Assembly: GCF_003990445.1 (NCBI RefSeq)
Contig: NZ_REEZ01000013.1
Location: forward strand, 1 to 64,000
DNA: 64,000 bases
DNA from: Pararhodobacter zhoushanensis
Lineage (GTDB): Bacteria > Pseudomonadota > Alphaproteobacteria > Rhodobacterales > Rhodobacteraceae
Reading direction: 5' to 3'
This document shows, one piece after another, positions 53,612-62,118 of this stretch; the stretch's first letter is position 1; each line of letters begins with the position of its first letter. The translations under genes were made by a program, and so were the position numbers. The notes beneath the pieces are model-generated. The model was given only the letters and a program-made list of their open reading frames with translations. It made no database searches and had not been told where the DNA came from.

Positions 53612-54813
53612 CTCCTCCGACAAAGACGCTACCTTTCCCCGAGTTTATCGGCCTTCTTGCGCTGCTGATGGCCACCGTCGCCTATTCCGTCGACGCGATG
53701 CTCCCGCTGCTGACCCCGATCAGCGAGGATCTGGCCCAAGGCTCGATGGCACAGGCGCAACAGGTCATTACCGTTTTCATGATCGGTCTGGGCACAGGCA
53801 CCTTTATCATGGGGCCGCTGTCTGATCGCCTGGGCCGCAAGACCGTCATCCTGTGCGGGATCGTCCTTTACATGATCGCGGCCGGTATCGCCGCGACCTC
53901 GCAGGACATTACCATGCTGCTGGTCGCGCGCTTCATGCAGGGCTTTGGCGCTGCGGCGCCACGTGTGGTCAGTCAGGCCTTGGTGCGCGATCTCTATTCG
54001 GGGCGGATGATGGCGCGGGTTGTGTCCTTCTCGATGACCGTCTTCACGCTGGTTCCCGCCATCGCTCCGTTCATGGGGGCCGAACTGGGTGCGCTGTTTG
54101 GCTGGCGCGCGATTTTCTGGAGCTTCATGGCGTTTGGCACGGTGTCCGGCCTCTGGCTTTTGCTGCGCCAGCCCGAGACGCTGAGTCCCGAAAACCGCCG
54201 CCCGCTGGCTGTCGCCCCGCTGTGGCTCGCGCTGAAGACCGTGCTGGGCCATTCGCTTGTGCGGCTGTACCTGCTGGCGCTGACTTTTGTGTTCACCACC
54301 ATGCTGTGCTGGATCAGCGGCGTCGCGGCGATCTTTGAACAAAGCTTTGACCGCACCGCGCAATTCCCCGCCTGGTTCGCCTTTGTTGCGATCCTGTCCG
54401 CCCCGGCCAGCCTGATCAACGCGCGGCTGGTGGTGAAGGTCGGCATGCGGCGGATGGTGGCCATTGCGCTGACCTGGCAGATTGCCATCAGCCTGATCGC
54501 GCTGATCGGCTTTCAGTACCCGCTGGGTGACTGGGGGTTTGAGCTGTTCATCCTGTTCATGCTGATGCAGTTCTTCTCGATCGGTTTCCTGATCGGCAAC
54601 CTGAACGCGCTGGTGCTTGAGCCGATGGGTCATGTCGCAGGCATGGCGGCGTCGGTCGTTGGCGGGTTCTCGACGGTGATCTCGGCCCTGCTGGCAGCGA
54701 CGGCCGCGACCTTCATGAACGGCACGCCGGTCCCTCTGGCGGTCTCGTCCCTGCTCTGTCTTGTGCTGGCCTCGGCCTGCATGATCTGGGCGCGTCAGCT
54801 GCGCGAGGATTAA
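53608..54813 (+). CDS. MFS transporter, Bcr/CflA family
   Basis: 401 residues, 12 predicted transmembrane helices. Motif A GPLSDRLGRKTVIL (about 71-84), and ARFMQGFGAAAPRVVSQALV (about 109-128) are Bcr/CflA hallmarks. Members are proton-driven drug or metabolite (for example cysteine, bicyclomycin) exporters. Third gene of the operon with the acyl-CoA ligase and DsbA-like protein; it may export a pathway intermediate. Overlaps the convergent Nudix gene by 4 bp. Confidence 0.9.
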   Translation: MTPPTKTLPFPEFIGLLALLMATVAYSVDAMLPLLTPISEDLAQGSMAQAQQVITVFMIGLGTGTFIMGPLSDRLGRKTVILCGIVLYMIAAGIAATSQDITMLLVARFMQGFGAAAPRVVSQALVRDLYSGRMMARVVSFSMTVFTLVPAIAPFMGAELGALFGWRAIFWSFMAFGTVSGLWLLLRQPETLSPENRRPLAVAPLWLALKTVLGHSLVRLYLLALTFVFTTMLCWISGVAAIFEQSFDRTAQFPAWFAFVAILSAPASLINARLVVKVGMRRMVAIALTWQIAISLIALIGFQYPLGDWGFELFILFMLMQFFSIGFLIGNLNALVLEPMGHVAGMAASVVGGFSTVISALLAATAATFMNGTPVPLAVSSLLCLVLASACMIWARQLRED

Positions 54814-55949
54814 ACCCCGCCGCGCAGCCGCTCTCGATTCAGCGCGAGCCATTGTGCCGTGATGATCAATGGCCCGTTCGACACCTCACCGCTGTCAATC
54901 AGCGCCATGAGCCGGTCGAACGGGATAACGTGCGAGCGAATATTCTCGTTCTCGCTGGCCAGCCCGTGAACGCCTTGCACGCTGTCAGGCAGGTCCGCGA
55001 TGCCGATGTATGAGAACAGGTATTCGCTGACCGCGCCCGGGCTGACGTAATATTGCCCGACTTTGTGCATCGCGCGCATCTCCAGATGCGCCTCTTCGAC
55101 GGACTCGCGGCGTGCGGCCTCTTCGGGCGCTTCGCCTGCGTCGATACGCCCGGCAATGGGTTCCAGCAGCCAGGGATTCTGATCACCACGAACATAGGGG
55201 CCAAAGCGGAATTGTTCGACCAGCATGACGGTGTCGCGAACCGGGTCATAGGGCATAACGGTCACGGCGTCGGCCATGACAAAGCCTGCCCGGTTGATCG
55301 GATCGCTGAGCGTGCCGTCAAACCGACGGTACTGCATGTCCGCTTCCTCAACGCCGAAAAACCACGTGTAGGGCGCATGATAGCGCGCGATCTTCACGTC
55401 ATCAGGATGCGATGCGCGCCGCAGGGTCGCTTCGGGCGGCGTCGCCTTTGCCCGCCTGCGGCTCGCGACCCGAGCGGCGAGCATGCTGAAATGGTGGCGC
55501 ACCTGAGCGGGCGACGCTTCGCGCAGCAAATCCATCACATCCGCCGCAATATCAGTTGTGAGCGCGCCGTGCTTCGCGGCCCAGCGATCCAGCGACCAGC
55601 CTTCACCCGCCGAAAAGCGACCGGGATGTGCCTGATAGATCAGCGCCTCAACCATGCCGGACCCCGTCGCAACGCGGATTGCCGAGGGTACATAGTCGAA
55701 AAGCTGCTCATACGCATCCAGCCGCGCGCGGGCGGCGGCATCCGGGCGGACCAACAGCCCTTTGGTCACCTGACCGGGCTGTGCCACGCACAGCGGAAAC
55801 ACCTGCACGTCGCTATGCGCGTCAACGGCATGTCGCACTGCATGGTCGGCCAGATCGGCGCTTTGGGCAGTCAGCGCTGTACCGGCAACGGCGGCGTAGA
55901 GCGGTTCATGTTGAAGCGTTCCAAACAAGAACAAGGGCTTATCGGTCAT
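54810..55949 (-). CDS. trgB: TrgB-like fusion: gamma-glutamylcyclotransferase-fold domain plus Nudix hydrolase
   Basis: 379 residues. Residues 1 to about 150 have the GGCT/AIG2 fold (FLFGTLQHEPLYAAVAG at 7-23, the usual YGTL phosphate-type loop). Residues about 200-379 form an ADP-ribose-pyrophosphatase-type Nudix domain with the box GRIDAGEAPEEA..RRESVEEA (about 265-286; the REx2EE core is intact, the final Gly is Ala). Known TrgB of Rhodobacter sphaeroides tellurite resistance has a Nudix domain and the same partner gene TrgA. The reaction is probably hydrolysis of ADP-ribose or a related metabolite; its link to tellurite is not explained. Overlaps trgA by 11 bp. Confidence 0.8.
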   Translation of the reverse strand: MTDKPLFLFGTLQHEPLYAAVAGTALTAQSADLADHAVRHAVDAHSDVQVFPLCVAQPGQVTKGLLVRPDAAARARLDAYEQLFDYVPSAIRVATGSGMVEALIYQAHPGRFSAGEGWSLDRWAAKHGALTTDIAADVMDLLREASPAQVRHHFSMLAARVASRRRAKATPPEATLRRASHPDDVKIARYHAPYTWFFGVEEADMQYRRFDGTLSDPINRAGFVMADAVTVMPYDPVRDTVMLVEQFRFGPYVRGDQNPWLLEPIAGRIDAGEAPEEAARRESVEEAHLEMRAMHKVGQYYVSPGAVSEYLFSYIGIADLPDSVQGVHGLASENENIRSHVIPFDRLMALIDSGEVSNGPLIITAQWLALNRERLRGGV

Positions 55950-56397
55950 TCCGTCGCCTTTCGAGCGCGCTCATCATTCCATGCAAGATAAGGCCCAAAA
56001 CCAGACCGCCGGTCCCCAACAGGATCAGAAAATCCCGGTCGAGCGCCTTGCCGAACCAGTCGGCCAGAATGTCAAAATACCCGTTGATGGCATCCATGAC
56101 CTCAGGATAGCGCCGGCGATAGCCCAGGATGAATACCTCTCGGACCCCCATCACGGCACCGATGGTCAGCGCAGCAAGGCCAACCGACTGAACACCGATA
56201 TAGAGGGAAAACCACAAGGCGCGCCCCATCCGGCCCCCCAGAAAGACCCAGCCGACGACGAAAGAAATCGCCGCCGCCCAGATCGGAAAATTGCCCAGAT
56301 TGGCGTCTGGCCGGTAGAGCGGCTCATAGACCGTTGCGCAATAGCCCGCGAAGACAGCCAGCAGAATGCCCGCCAAGGGCCTGATAAGCGTGAACAT
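55939..56397 (-). CDS. trgA: TrgA-family membrane protein
   Basis: 152 residues, four hydrophobic segments (about 3-22, 38-54, 62-86 and 123-142). The layout (short N-terminal LIRPLAGILLAVFAGYCATV, GWVFLGGRMGRALWFS and C-terminal ILLGTGGLVLGLILHG) matches TrgA of Rhodobacter sphaeroides, first described with trgB in tellurite resistance. Biochemical role unknown. It overlaps trgB and lies 31 bp downstream of cfa on the same strand, suggesting a cfa-trgA-trgB transcript. Confidence 0.72.
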   Translation of the reverse strand: MFTLIRPLAGILLAVFAGYCATVYEPLYRPDANLGNFPIWAAAISFVVGWVFLGGRMGRALWFSLYIGVQSVGLAALTIGAVMGVREVFILGYRRRYPEVMDAINGYFDILADWFGKALDRDFLILLGTGGLVLGLILHGMMSALERRRNDR

Positions 56398-56428
56398 CGC
56401 GCCTCCGTCTGTGCGGCGCGCGCGTGGG

Positions 56429-57640
56429 TCAGGCCGGGCGGCGCAGGGTGATCTGGGTCACGCCACAGATACCCGTGTGAAACGCGCCAGCGCAAGAGGT
56501 GAGGTAATAGTCCCACATCCGCCGGAACCGTTCGTCGTAGCCCATGGCATGGATCTTGTCCCATGTCTGGGTAAAGGTTTCGTGCCAACGACGCAGTGTC
56601 TGGCTGTAACTTTCGCCAAATTCGATGGAGGACAGGAACGCAAGCCCGGCGCGCTGTGCCTCTTGCGTGAAGCGCGCGGGCGAGATCAGCATGCCCCCCG
56701 GAAAGATGTATTTCTGAATGAAATCAACATTCTTCTTGTAGAGGCTAAAGCGTTCATTCGGCACCGTGATGACCTGAATCGTCGCCTTTGCCCCCTCTTT
56801 GAGCCGCCCGCGCACCGCGTCGAAGTACGTCGGCCAATAGGCTTCGCCCACCGCTTCGAACATCTCGATCGAAGCGATTCCATCGTACAGGCCCTGCTCG
56901 TCGCGGTAGTCCTGCATCTTGATTTCGACCTTGTCGGACAATCCCGCCCGCTCCATCCGGGCCACGGCGTAATCATGCTGCGCCTTGCTGATCGTCAGAC
57001 CCGTGACCTTCAGGCCCCGCTTGCCCGCCGCGTATTCGGCAAACCCGCCCCAGCCGCAGCCGATTTCCAGCACGTGATCGCCGGGCTTCAGCTCGAGCGA
57101 GTCCACAAGGGCGGCGTATTTCTGCTCCTGCGCGCTCTCCAGACTTTCCTGCCCGGTTTTGAACAGCGCCGAGGAATAGGTCATGCTGTCATCCAGCCAT
57201 AGCGAATAAAATTCATTCCCCAAATCATAGTGATGCGCGATGTTCTTGCGTGCCTGCGTCTTCGAGTTTCCGCGCAGCCAGTGCCGGACGCGCTCATACG
57301 CCCGCACTAAGGCCATGCCGGTGAATTCGTCCAGCAGCGCCGGGTTGTCGGTGAAAATCACGTCCATCAGCGCCTGCAGGTCGGGCGTGGACCACCAGCC
57401 CTCGAGATAGGCATCGGCAAAGCCGAGATCGCCTTCGCGGATCAGCCGGGCAAAGGCGTCAGGATTGTGTACCGTCACCTCGACGGCCTGCCCGGCCTTT
57501 GGTCCCTGCGCGCGAAAACGGCGACCGTCAGGCAGGATCACGTCCAGCCGTCCATAGGTCATCCGGCCAAGTTGGGCGAAAACCGGTTTGAAATACCGCG
57601 GCAAACCGCTTTGCCCTTGTGTCGTGGTCAGGATGTCCAT
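56429..57640 (-). CDS. cfa: Cyclopropane-fatty-acyl-phospholipid synthase
   Basis: 403 residues. The SAM-binding motif VLEIGCGWGGFAEYAA is at about 190-205, and the CFA signature NIAHHYDLGNEFYSLWLDDS (about 133-152) and SIEMFEAVGEAYW with the bicarbonate/active-site residues follow. It methylenates double bonds of membrane phospholipid acyl chains, or makes furan/cyclopropane derivatives in phototrophic relatives. In Rhodobacter, cfaA is a target of the singlet-oxygen sigma factor RpoE. A promoter-like sequence of that type lies upstream. Followed by trgA-trgB. Confidence 0.92.
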   Translation of the reverse strand: MDILTTTQGQSGLPRYFKPVFAQLGRMTYGRLDVILPDGRRFRAQGPKAGQAVEVTVHNPDAFARLIREGDLGFADAYLEGWWSTPDLQALMDVIFTDNPALLDEFTGMALVRAYERVRHWLRGNSKTQARKNIAHHYDLGNEFYSLWLDDSMTYSSALFKTGQESLESAQEQKYAALVDSLELKPGDHVLEIGCGWGGFAEYAAGKRGLKVTGLTISKAQHDYAVARMERAGLSDKVEIKMQDYRDEQGLYDGIASIEMFEAVGEAYWPTYFDAVRGRLKEGAKATIQVITVPNERFSLYKKNVDFIQKYIFPGGMLISPARFTQEAQRAGLAFLSSIEFGESYSQTLRRWHETFTQTWDKIHAMGYDERFRRMWDYYLTSCAGAFHTGICGVTQITLRRPA

Positions 57641-57667
57641 GATCCCCCCTGTGCTAAGTTCTTCCTT

Positions 57668-57697
57668 TCTTTACGAAAGACTAGCCAAGATGGATGA
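57668..57697 (-). promoter_or_regulatory. Possible RpoE (ECF11)-type promoter of cfa
   Basis: Minus strand TCATCC (57692-57697), exactly 18 bp, TAAAGA (57668-57673), preceded by CG as in CGTAAGA. The Rhodobacter RpoE consensus is TGATCC-N18-TAAGA, so the spacing fits and each box differs by about one position. The candidate lies 28 bp upstream of the start codon. Confidence 0.35.
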
Positions 57698-57714
57698 GTG
57701 GTCAAACCAGAATT

Positions 57715-59115
57715 TTAACCTTTCCGTAACGACTCGTAGGCGGCGAGCGCGCGTTCGCGGCCGTCGGACAGGCTGATCAGCGGATCCGGATAGGGTTTTG
57801 CCGGGTCCAGACCCCAACTGCGCGGCACGGCGTCGAAATATGAAAGCGCTGTCGCGCCAGGTTTTGCGCTGAGTTCGGCGATGAAGGTCTTGCGGTACGT
57901 GGCTGTTTTATCGAACTTTTCTGCCTGAGTGGCGGGATTGAAGACGCGGAAATACGGCGCGGCATCGGGGCCCGAGCCCGCCACCCATTGCCACCCCATC
58001 GCGTTCGAGGCCGGATCCCAGTCGGTCAGACACTCGGCGAACCAGTCCATCCCGATTTTCCAGTCCGTCATCAGGTGTTTGGTCAGATAGCTGGCAACGA
58101 TCATCCGTACGCGATTGTGCATCGTGCCCGTGACGAACATCTCGCGCAGTCCGGCATCCACGAAGGGCTCGCCGGTCAGGCCGCGCCGCCATCGTTCGGC
58201 ACTCTCTGTGTCGCCCTGCCACGCGAACCCGTTCCATTCGTCGCGCCAGTTGCTGTCGAGCAAATGCGGCGTGTGGAACATCAGGTGATGGGCAAAGTCG
58301 CGCCACGCCAGTTCCTTGCGGAAATGCGTGGCGCCCTCGCCGGGAAGCGCCTTGGCGGCGTGCCAGATCCGGCGCGGGCCGATCTCGCCATAGGTCAGGT
58401 TTTCCGACAGGCCCGAGACCGCCTTCAACGCCGGGAAGTCGCGGTCGGTCCGGTAATTTTGCACGGTTTCAGCCAGAAAACGGTCCAGCCGCGCCTGCGC
58501 TGCGGCTTCGCCGACGACGGCATGAGAGGCCAGTACCGGCGCGCCCCGGTTCATTGCCGCGCCCAGTCGCCAGCCTGCCAAGGCTTCGCTGCCCGGCCAG
58601 TCGGACGGCGCGACAAGGCGTTCAGGCGCTGGCACCGCTTCGGCCACGCCCTGTGCGTCGAGCGACTTCCAAAACGGGGTATAGACCTTGTACGGCCCGC
58701 CGGTCTGAGTGGCGACATCCCACGGTTCTGCCAAGGTGTGCCCGTGAAAGCTGCGCGCCTCAAGCCCTTGGGATTTCAGGTAATCCTTGATGTCGGTGTC
58801 GCGCTCGCGCGAGAACGGATCGTAAAGCCGCGTCCACCAGACGCCGCTCGCGCCGGTCTGGCTGATTAGCTCCAGCAGCACCGGCAGCGCCGGTCCGCGC
58901 CGCAGGATCATGCGCGAGCCCTGCCCGGCCAGTCGCGTGCCGAAACTCTCGACCGCCTCGCCCATCCGCCAGCGCGCCGCCGCACCGATCCCGGTCACTG
59001 AGCCATCGGCGATGAACACGGGGATCAGCGGACGGCCCGTCGCGGCAGCGGCGGCGAGCATCGGGTTGTCATCAAGCCGCAGGTCGCGGCGGAACCAAAG
59101 GATCAGGGGCGTCAT
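57715..59115 (-). CDS. phrB: Deoxyribodipyrimidine photolyase
   Basis: 466 residues. The N-terminal antenna domain opens ILWFRRDLRLDDNPML (about 5-20). The FAD domain has FRKELAWRDFAHHLMFHTPH (about 268-287), GEPFVDAGLREMFVTGTMHNRVRM and DWFAECLTDWDPASNAMGWQWVAG, the class I CPD photolyase signatures. It repairs pyrimidine dimers with blue light. It overlaps the aminotransferase gene by four bases (ATGA) and faces away from none of its neighbours; cfa follows 74 bp downstream on the same strand. In Rhodobacter, phrA and cfaA are both RpoE targets. Confidence 0.95.
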   Translation of the reverse strand: MTPLILWFRRDLRLDDNPMLAAAAATGRPLIPVFIADGSVTGIGAAARWRMGEAVESFGTRLAGQGSRMILRRGPALPVLLELISQTGASGVWWTRLYDPFSRERDTDIKDYLKSQGLEARSFHGHTLAEPWDVATQTGGPYKVYTPFWKSLDAQGVAEAVPAPERLVAPSDWPGSEALAGWRLGAAMNRGAPVLASHAVVGEAAAQARLDRFLAETVQNYRTDRDFPALKAVSGLSENLTYGEIGPRRIWHAAKALPGEGATHFRKELAWRDFAHHLMFHTPHLLDSNWRDEWNGFAWQGDTESAERWRRGLTGEPFVDAGLREMFVTGTMHNRVRMIVASYLTKHLMTDWKIGMDWFAECLTDWDPASNAMGWQWVAGSGPDAAPYFRVFNPATQAEKFDKTATYRKTFIAELSAKPGATALSYFDAVPRSWGLDPAKPYPDPLISLSDGRERALAAYESLRKG

Positions 59116-60332
59116 AGCACCCGATCTAGCGCGCCGATCAATTGGTCAACCTCGGCTGCGGTGGTGTAATGCACAAAACTCATGCGCAGCACGCCGCGGT
59201 CCAGATCGACCCCCTGCGCATGCAGCGCGCGGTCGGCGTAGAAGGTGCCGCCGCCGACCATCACGCCCTGCTCGGCCAGGGCCCGCGCCAACTCGTGCCC
59301 ACTCTCGCCCGCCTGGACTGAGACCGTCGGCGCGCGCAGCGCAGCCGATTTCGGCCCCAGCAAGCGCAGCTCATTGCGGGTGCCAAGGTAGTCGAGCAAC
59401 GGCTGCAGGATTGTCGCCTCATGCGCGCGCATCAGGTCATGCACCATCGCCGCGCGGGCTTTGGGGATCAGATCACCGGCCCCGTGGTGTTCGGCCAGCG
59501 CGTCGACGTAATCGGCCATCCCAGCGCACGCGGCGATCTGCGCGTGATCCGGCCCGGCGGGGGTGAAGCGTTTGTAGAGCACCTCGCCGTTGAAATAATG
59601 CCCCTGATTGGGCAGCGCCATGCCCAGCGGGCGGCGGATCACCATGATGCCCTGATGCGGCCCGTAAGTTTTATAGGCGGAAAACAGATAGATATCGGCC
59701 CCCAGCGCCCCGACGTCGGCAAAGCCGTGCGGCGCGTAGCTGACACCGTCAACGCAGGTTGCCGCGCCCGCCGCCTGCGCCATCGCGCAGATCTCGGCCA
59801 CCGGATTGATCTCACCAACCACGTTCGAACAATGCGGAAAGCAGAGCAGCTTTGCCCCCTTGAGCAGCTCAGGCAGGCGGCCCAGCGGCAAGTGCCCGGT
59901 GGTCGGATCGATCTGCCACTCGCGTACCTCAATCCCGGCCTCGGCCAGCCGACGCCACGGGCCGGTGTTGGCCTCGTGGTCCTGATTGGTCACGATGATC
60001 GCATCGCCGGGCGTCAGATGCTGGCGAAACGCCTGCGCCAGAACGTAGGTGTTCGCGCTGGTCGAGGGGCCAAAGCTGACCTCGTCTGTAGCCACACCCA
60101 GCATCAACGCCAGACGCCCGCGCGCCTCATCCATCTCCTCGCCGCCAAGGCGGCTGGCCTCGAAAGGATAATACGGCTGGACCTTGCGCTGGTGGTAGAA
60201 CCGGGTCAGCCGGTCGATCACCGGCTTGCAGGTATAACTGCCGCCCGCATTCTCGAAAAACGCCTGCCCTGCCAGTGATGGCTCGGCAAAAGCCGGGAAC
60301 TGCGCCCGCACGAAATCCATATCCAGCTGCAT
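59112..60332 (-). CDS. Class V aminotransferase / cysteine-desulfurase-like protein
   Basis: 406 residues from MQLDMDFVRAQFPAF, preceded by AAAGGAT; the longer open frame to 60596 crosses the regulator promoter. PLP enzyme of fold type I: FENAGGSYTCKPVIDRL (about 26-42), TNQDHEANTGPW (about 115-126), CVDGVSYAPHGFADV and Schiff-base Lys221 in FSAYKTYGPHQG. No SufS-type catalytic Cys loop is evident, so an isopenicillin-epimerase/CsdA-like aminotransferase or lyase of unknown substrate is more likely. Coupled to the photolyase gene; divergent from a FadR-type regulator that may control it. Confidence 0.82.
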   Translation of the reverse strand: MQLDMDFVRAQFPAFAEPSLAGQAFFENAGGSYTCKPVIDRLTRFYHQRKVQPYYPFEASRLGGEEMDEARGRLALMLGVATDEVSFGPSTSANTYVLAQAFRQHLTPGDAIIVTNQDHEANTGPWRRLAEAGIEVREWQIDPTTGHLPLGRLPELLKGAKLLCFPHCSNVVGEINPVAEICAMAQAAGAATCVDGVSYAPHGFADVGALGADIYLFSAYKTYGPHQGIMVIRRPLGMALPNQGHYFNGEVLYKRFTPAGPDHAQIAACAGMADYVDALAEHHGAGDLIPKARAAMVHDLMRAHEATILQPLLDYLGTRNELRLLGPKSAALRAPTVSVQAGESGHELARALAEQGVMVGGGTFYADRALHAQGVDLDRGVLRMSFVHYTTAAEVDQLIGALDRVL

Positions 60333-60427
60333 AACGAATCCTTTCCGATTGAGGCAGCCTAACTGTGTCGCAAACCGCCCACCAGAGAGCGTTGCACTCG
60401 CCTTGCGATTGACAGTGCCAAGAGCCT

Positions 60428-60445
60428 CTGGCATCCTATTGCCAG
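60428..60445. promoter_or_regulatory. Palindromic operator between aminotransferase and GntR regulator
   Basis: CTGGCA-TCCTAT-TGCCAG is a perfect 6+6 inverted repeat with a 6-bp spacer. An extra half site TGCCA lies at 60416-60420, and TTGACA (60409-60414) is 17 bp upstream of CATCCT. The overlapping ATTG-CCAGA-CAAT (60438-60450) is a second palindrome. It probably binds the adjacent FadR-type regulator. Confidence 0.6.
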
Positions 60446-60481
60446 ACAATAAAAATGCACCAAAAGCAGTGGGTTGATGGT

Positions 60482-61282
60482 ATGAGCAGCTTTCCGGCCC
60501 GTGATGGCCGTGCCCCAGACCGCGCGAGCGCCATCGCGACGCTTTTGCAAGACAACATTGTGTCGGGCCATTACGCCCCCGGTGATCGACTGCCATCTGA
60601 GGCGGATCTGTGTGCTCACTTCAAGGTGTCGCGTCCCACGCTGCGTGAAGCCCTGGGGCGCTTGACCGCGCGCGGGCTGATCACGTCGCGCCGGGGTGCC
60701 GGTGGCGGGGCTTTCGTCACCCGCCCCAGCCCAGAGATCGCGGGCGAGCAGATCGCCGCGCTGATCGCGCTGTCCACCCGCGCCGAGGATAACGCTCATC
60801 GCCCCCTGCTGACCGAAGCGCGCATCCAGTTGCAATTGGGCTGTGCCGAGCTGGCGACGCTGCGCAAGGCCGACATCACCGATCTGCGCGCCGAGATTGA
60901 CCAGCAATCCGACTTCGCCATTTCGGATGCCGATTTCATCGCCTCGGTACGACGAATGAATCTGGCGCTGGCGCTGGCTTCGGGCAATCCGGCGCTGGCG
61001 ATGCTGACCCAAGGGCTGATCGACGCAGAATTCGCGATTACCGCCGACACTGGCTATCCCACCCGCATCCGCGCGCGGTTCCTGTCCTACCATGTGCGCG
61101 TTGCCAACGGCATCGCCGGTGGCCGGACCGATGATACCCGCGCGGCTTTGATGGAGCTGTGGACCTTTGAATCCGAGCGCAGCAACGGCACACCGGACGA
61201 CGCGCAACCGGTCGAACGCCCTCCCCGGATGCGCGATTTGCGACTGCCGCCGGTCCAGCGCTTGACCCCGCTGAGCGAGTAA
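60482..61282 (+). CDS. GntR/FadR-family transcriptional regulator
   Basis: 266 residues. N-terminal winged HTH (about 15-85): HYAPGDRLPSEADLCAHFKV and SRPTLREALGRLTARGLI. The C-terminal FCD domain (about 95-240) is all-helical with the ligand/metal positions of FadR-type proteins. It represses a metabolic gene until a carboxylate-type effector binds. The start is uncertain: ATG 60482 or 60455, neither with a strong ribosome binding site. A perfect palindrome lies just upstream, so autoregulation and control of the divergent aminotransferase-photolyase genes is likely. Confidence 0.87.
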   Translation: MSSFPARDGRAPDRASAIATLLQDNIVSGHYAPGDRLPSEADLCAHFKVSRPTLREALGRLTARGLITSRRGAGGGAFVTRPSPEIAGEQIAALIALSTRAEDNAHRPLLTEARIQLQLGCAELATLRKADITDLRAEIDQQSDFAISDADFIASVRRMNLALALASGNPALAMLTQGLIDAEFAITADTGYPTRIRARFLSYHVRVANGIAGGRTDDTRAALMELWTFESERSNGTPDDAQPVERPPRMRDLRLPPVQRLTPLSE

Positions 61283-61289
61283 CCCTCCG

Positions 61290-62087
61290 GTGCCACAACG
61301 CCCTCAGGACCGAACGCTGCGCCGCCGTGTCTCTGCCGCCATCGATCCCGAGATGCGCGAAGGTCCGGGCCTGTCGCTCTTTAATCGTCTGGTTGTCGCC
61401 AGCATTTTGCTGCTGATCGTTGCAGCGGTGGTTGAAACCGAGGTCCATGTGATCCGGCGCTACGATTGGGCGATGGGCACGCTCAAGGCTGTGCTCTTTG
61501 TCTTCTTTGCCGTCGAGTTTCTGCTGCGGGTGTGGGTCGCCACGCTGAACCCGAAGGTGCGCAGTGTCTGGTCGTATCTTGTCTCGGTCTCGGCCCTTGT
61601 GGATCTGGCGGTGCTGGTGACGTTCCTGATGCCGTCTTTCGGATTTGAGGCGTTGGTGTTTCGCTTGTTGCAGATCACCCGGATCCTGCGGCTGACGCGG
61701 CTGGGACGCTACAGCCGGGCGCTGAACCTGCTCTTCGACGCCTTTCGCTCGCGCGCGACCGAACTGATGCTTAGCGCCATGCTCGCCCTCGCGCTGATGC
61801 TCGCGGCAGCGACTTTGCTCTATGTGGTCGAGGCCGACGCCCAGCCCGAAGCCTTCGGCTCGATCCCGCGCGCGATGTGGTGGGCGGTCGAGACGCTGAC
61901 AACGGTGGGCTACGGCGATGTTGTGCCGATCACATCGCTGGGCCGGTTTCTGGCCGCGCTCACGGCGCTCTGCGGTATTGGCATCATCGCCTTGCCGACC
62001 GGCGTCTTGGCGGGCGCCTTTTCCGAAGCGATCCGCCGGGCGCGCGAAGACACGTCGCGTAAGAAGAACAACGAGTACCCCTCTTGA
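61290..62087 (+). CDS. Voltage-sensor-type potassium channel (6TM)
   Basis: 265 residues. Six transmembrane helices plus a pore loop. The selectivity filter TVGYGD is at about 206-211 and is perfect. Helix S4 (about 128-150) has Arg at every third residue (ITRILRLTRLGRYSR), the hallmark of a voltage sensor, and S2/S3 carry acidic residues (FFAVEFLLR, ALVDLAVL). It is a bacterial Kv-like channel without cyclic-nucleotide or RCK domain. The start is GTG at 61290, 7 bp after the regulator stop, without a clear ribosome binding site. The stop codon overlaps the tmRNA promoter. Confidence 0.88.
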   Translation: MPQRPQDRTLRRRVSAAIDPEMREGPGLSLFNRLVVASILLLIVAAVVETEVHVIRRYDWAMGTLKAVLFVFFAVEFLLRVWVATLNPKVRSVWSYLVSVSALVDLAVLVTFLMPSFGFEALVFRLLQITRILRLTRLGRYSRALNLLFDAFRSRATELMLSAMLALALMLAAATLLYVVEADAQPEAFGSIPRAMWWAVETLTTVGYGDVVPITSLGRFLAALTALCGIGIIALPTGVLAGAFSEAIRRAREDTSRKKNNEYPS

Positions 62088-62112
62088 GAAGCCCTGCGCC
62101 CGGCCCTATATA
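62084..62112 (+). promoter_or_regulatory. Promoter of the tmRNA gene
   Basis: TTGAGA (62084-62089), exactly 17 bp, TATATA (62107-62112). It overlaps the last codon of the potassium channel gene. Strongest sigma-70-type promoter in the window. Confidence 0.75.
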
Positions 62113-62118
62113 AGAGGT

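Noticed and set aside
60333-60596. N-terminal extension of the class V aminotransferase by 88 codons
   Set aside because: It would cross the divergent promoter and palindrome and the start of the GntR gene; the family begins near MQLDMDFVRAQFP.
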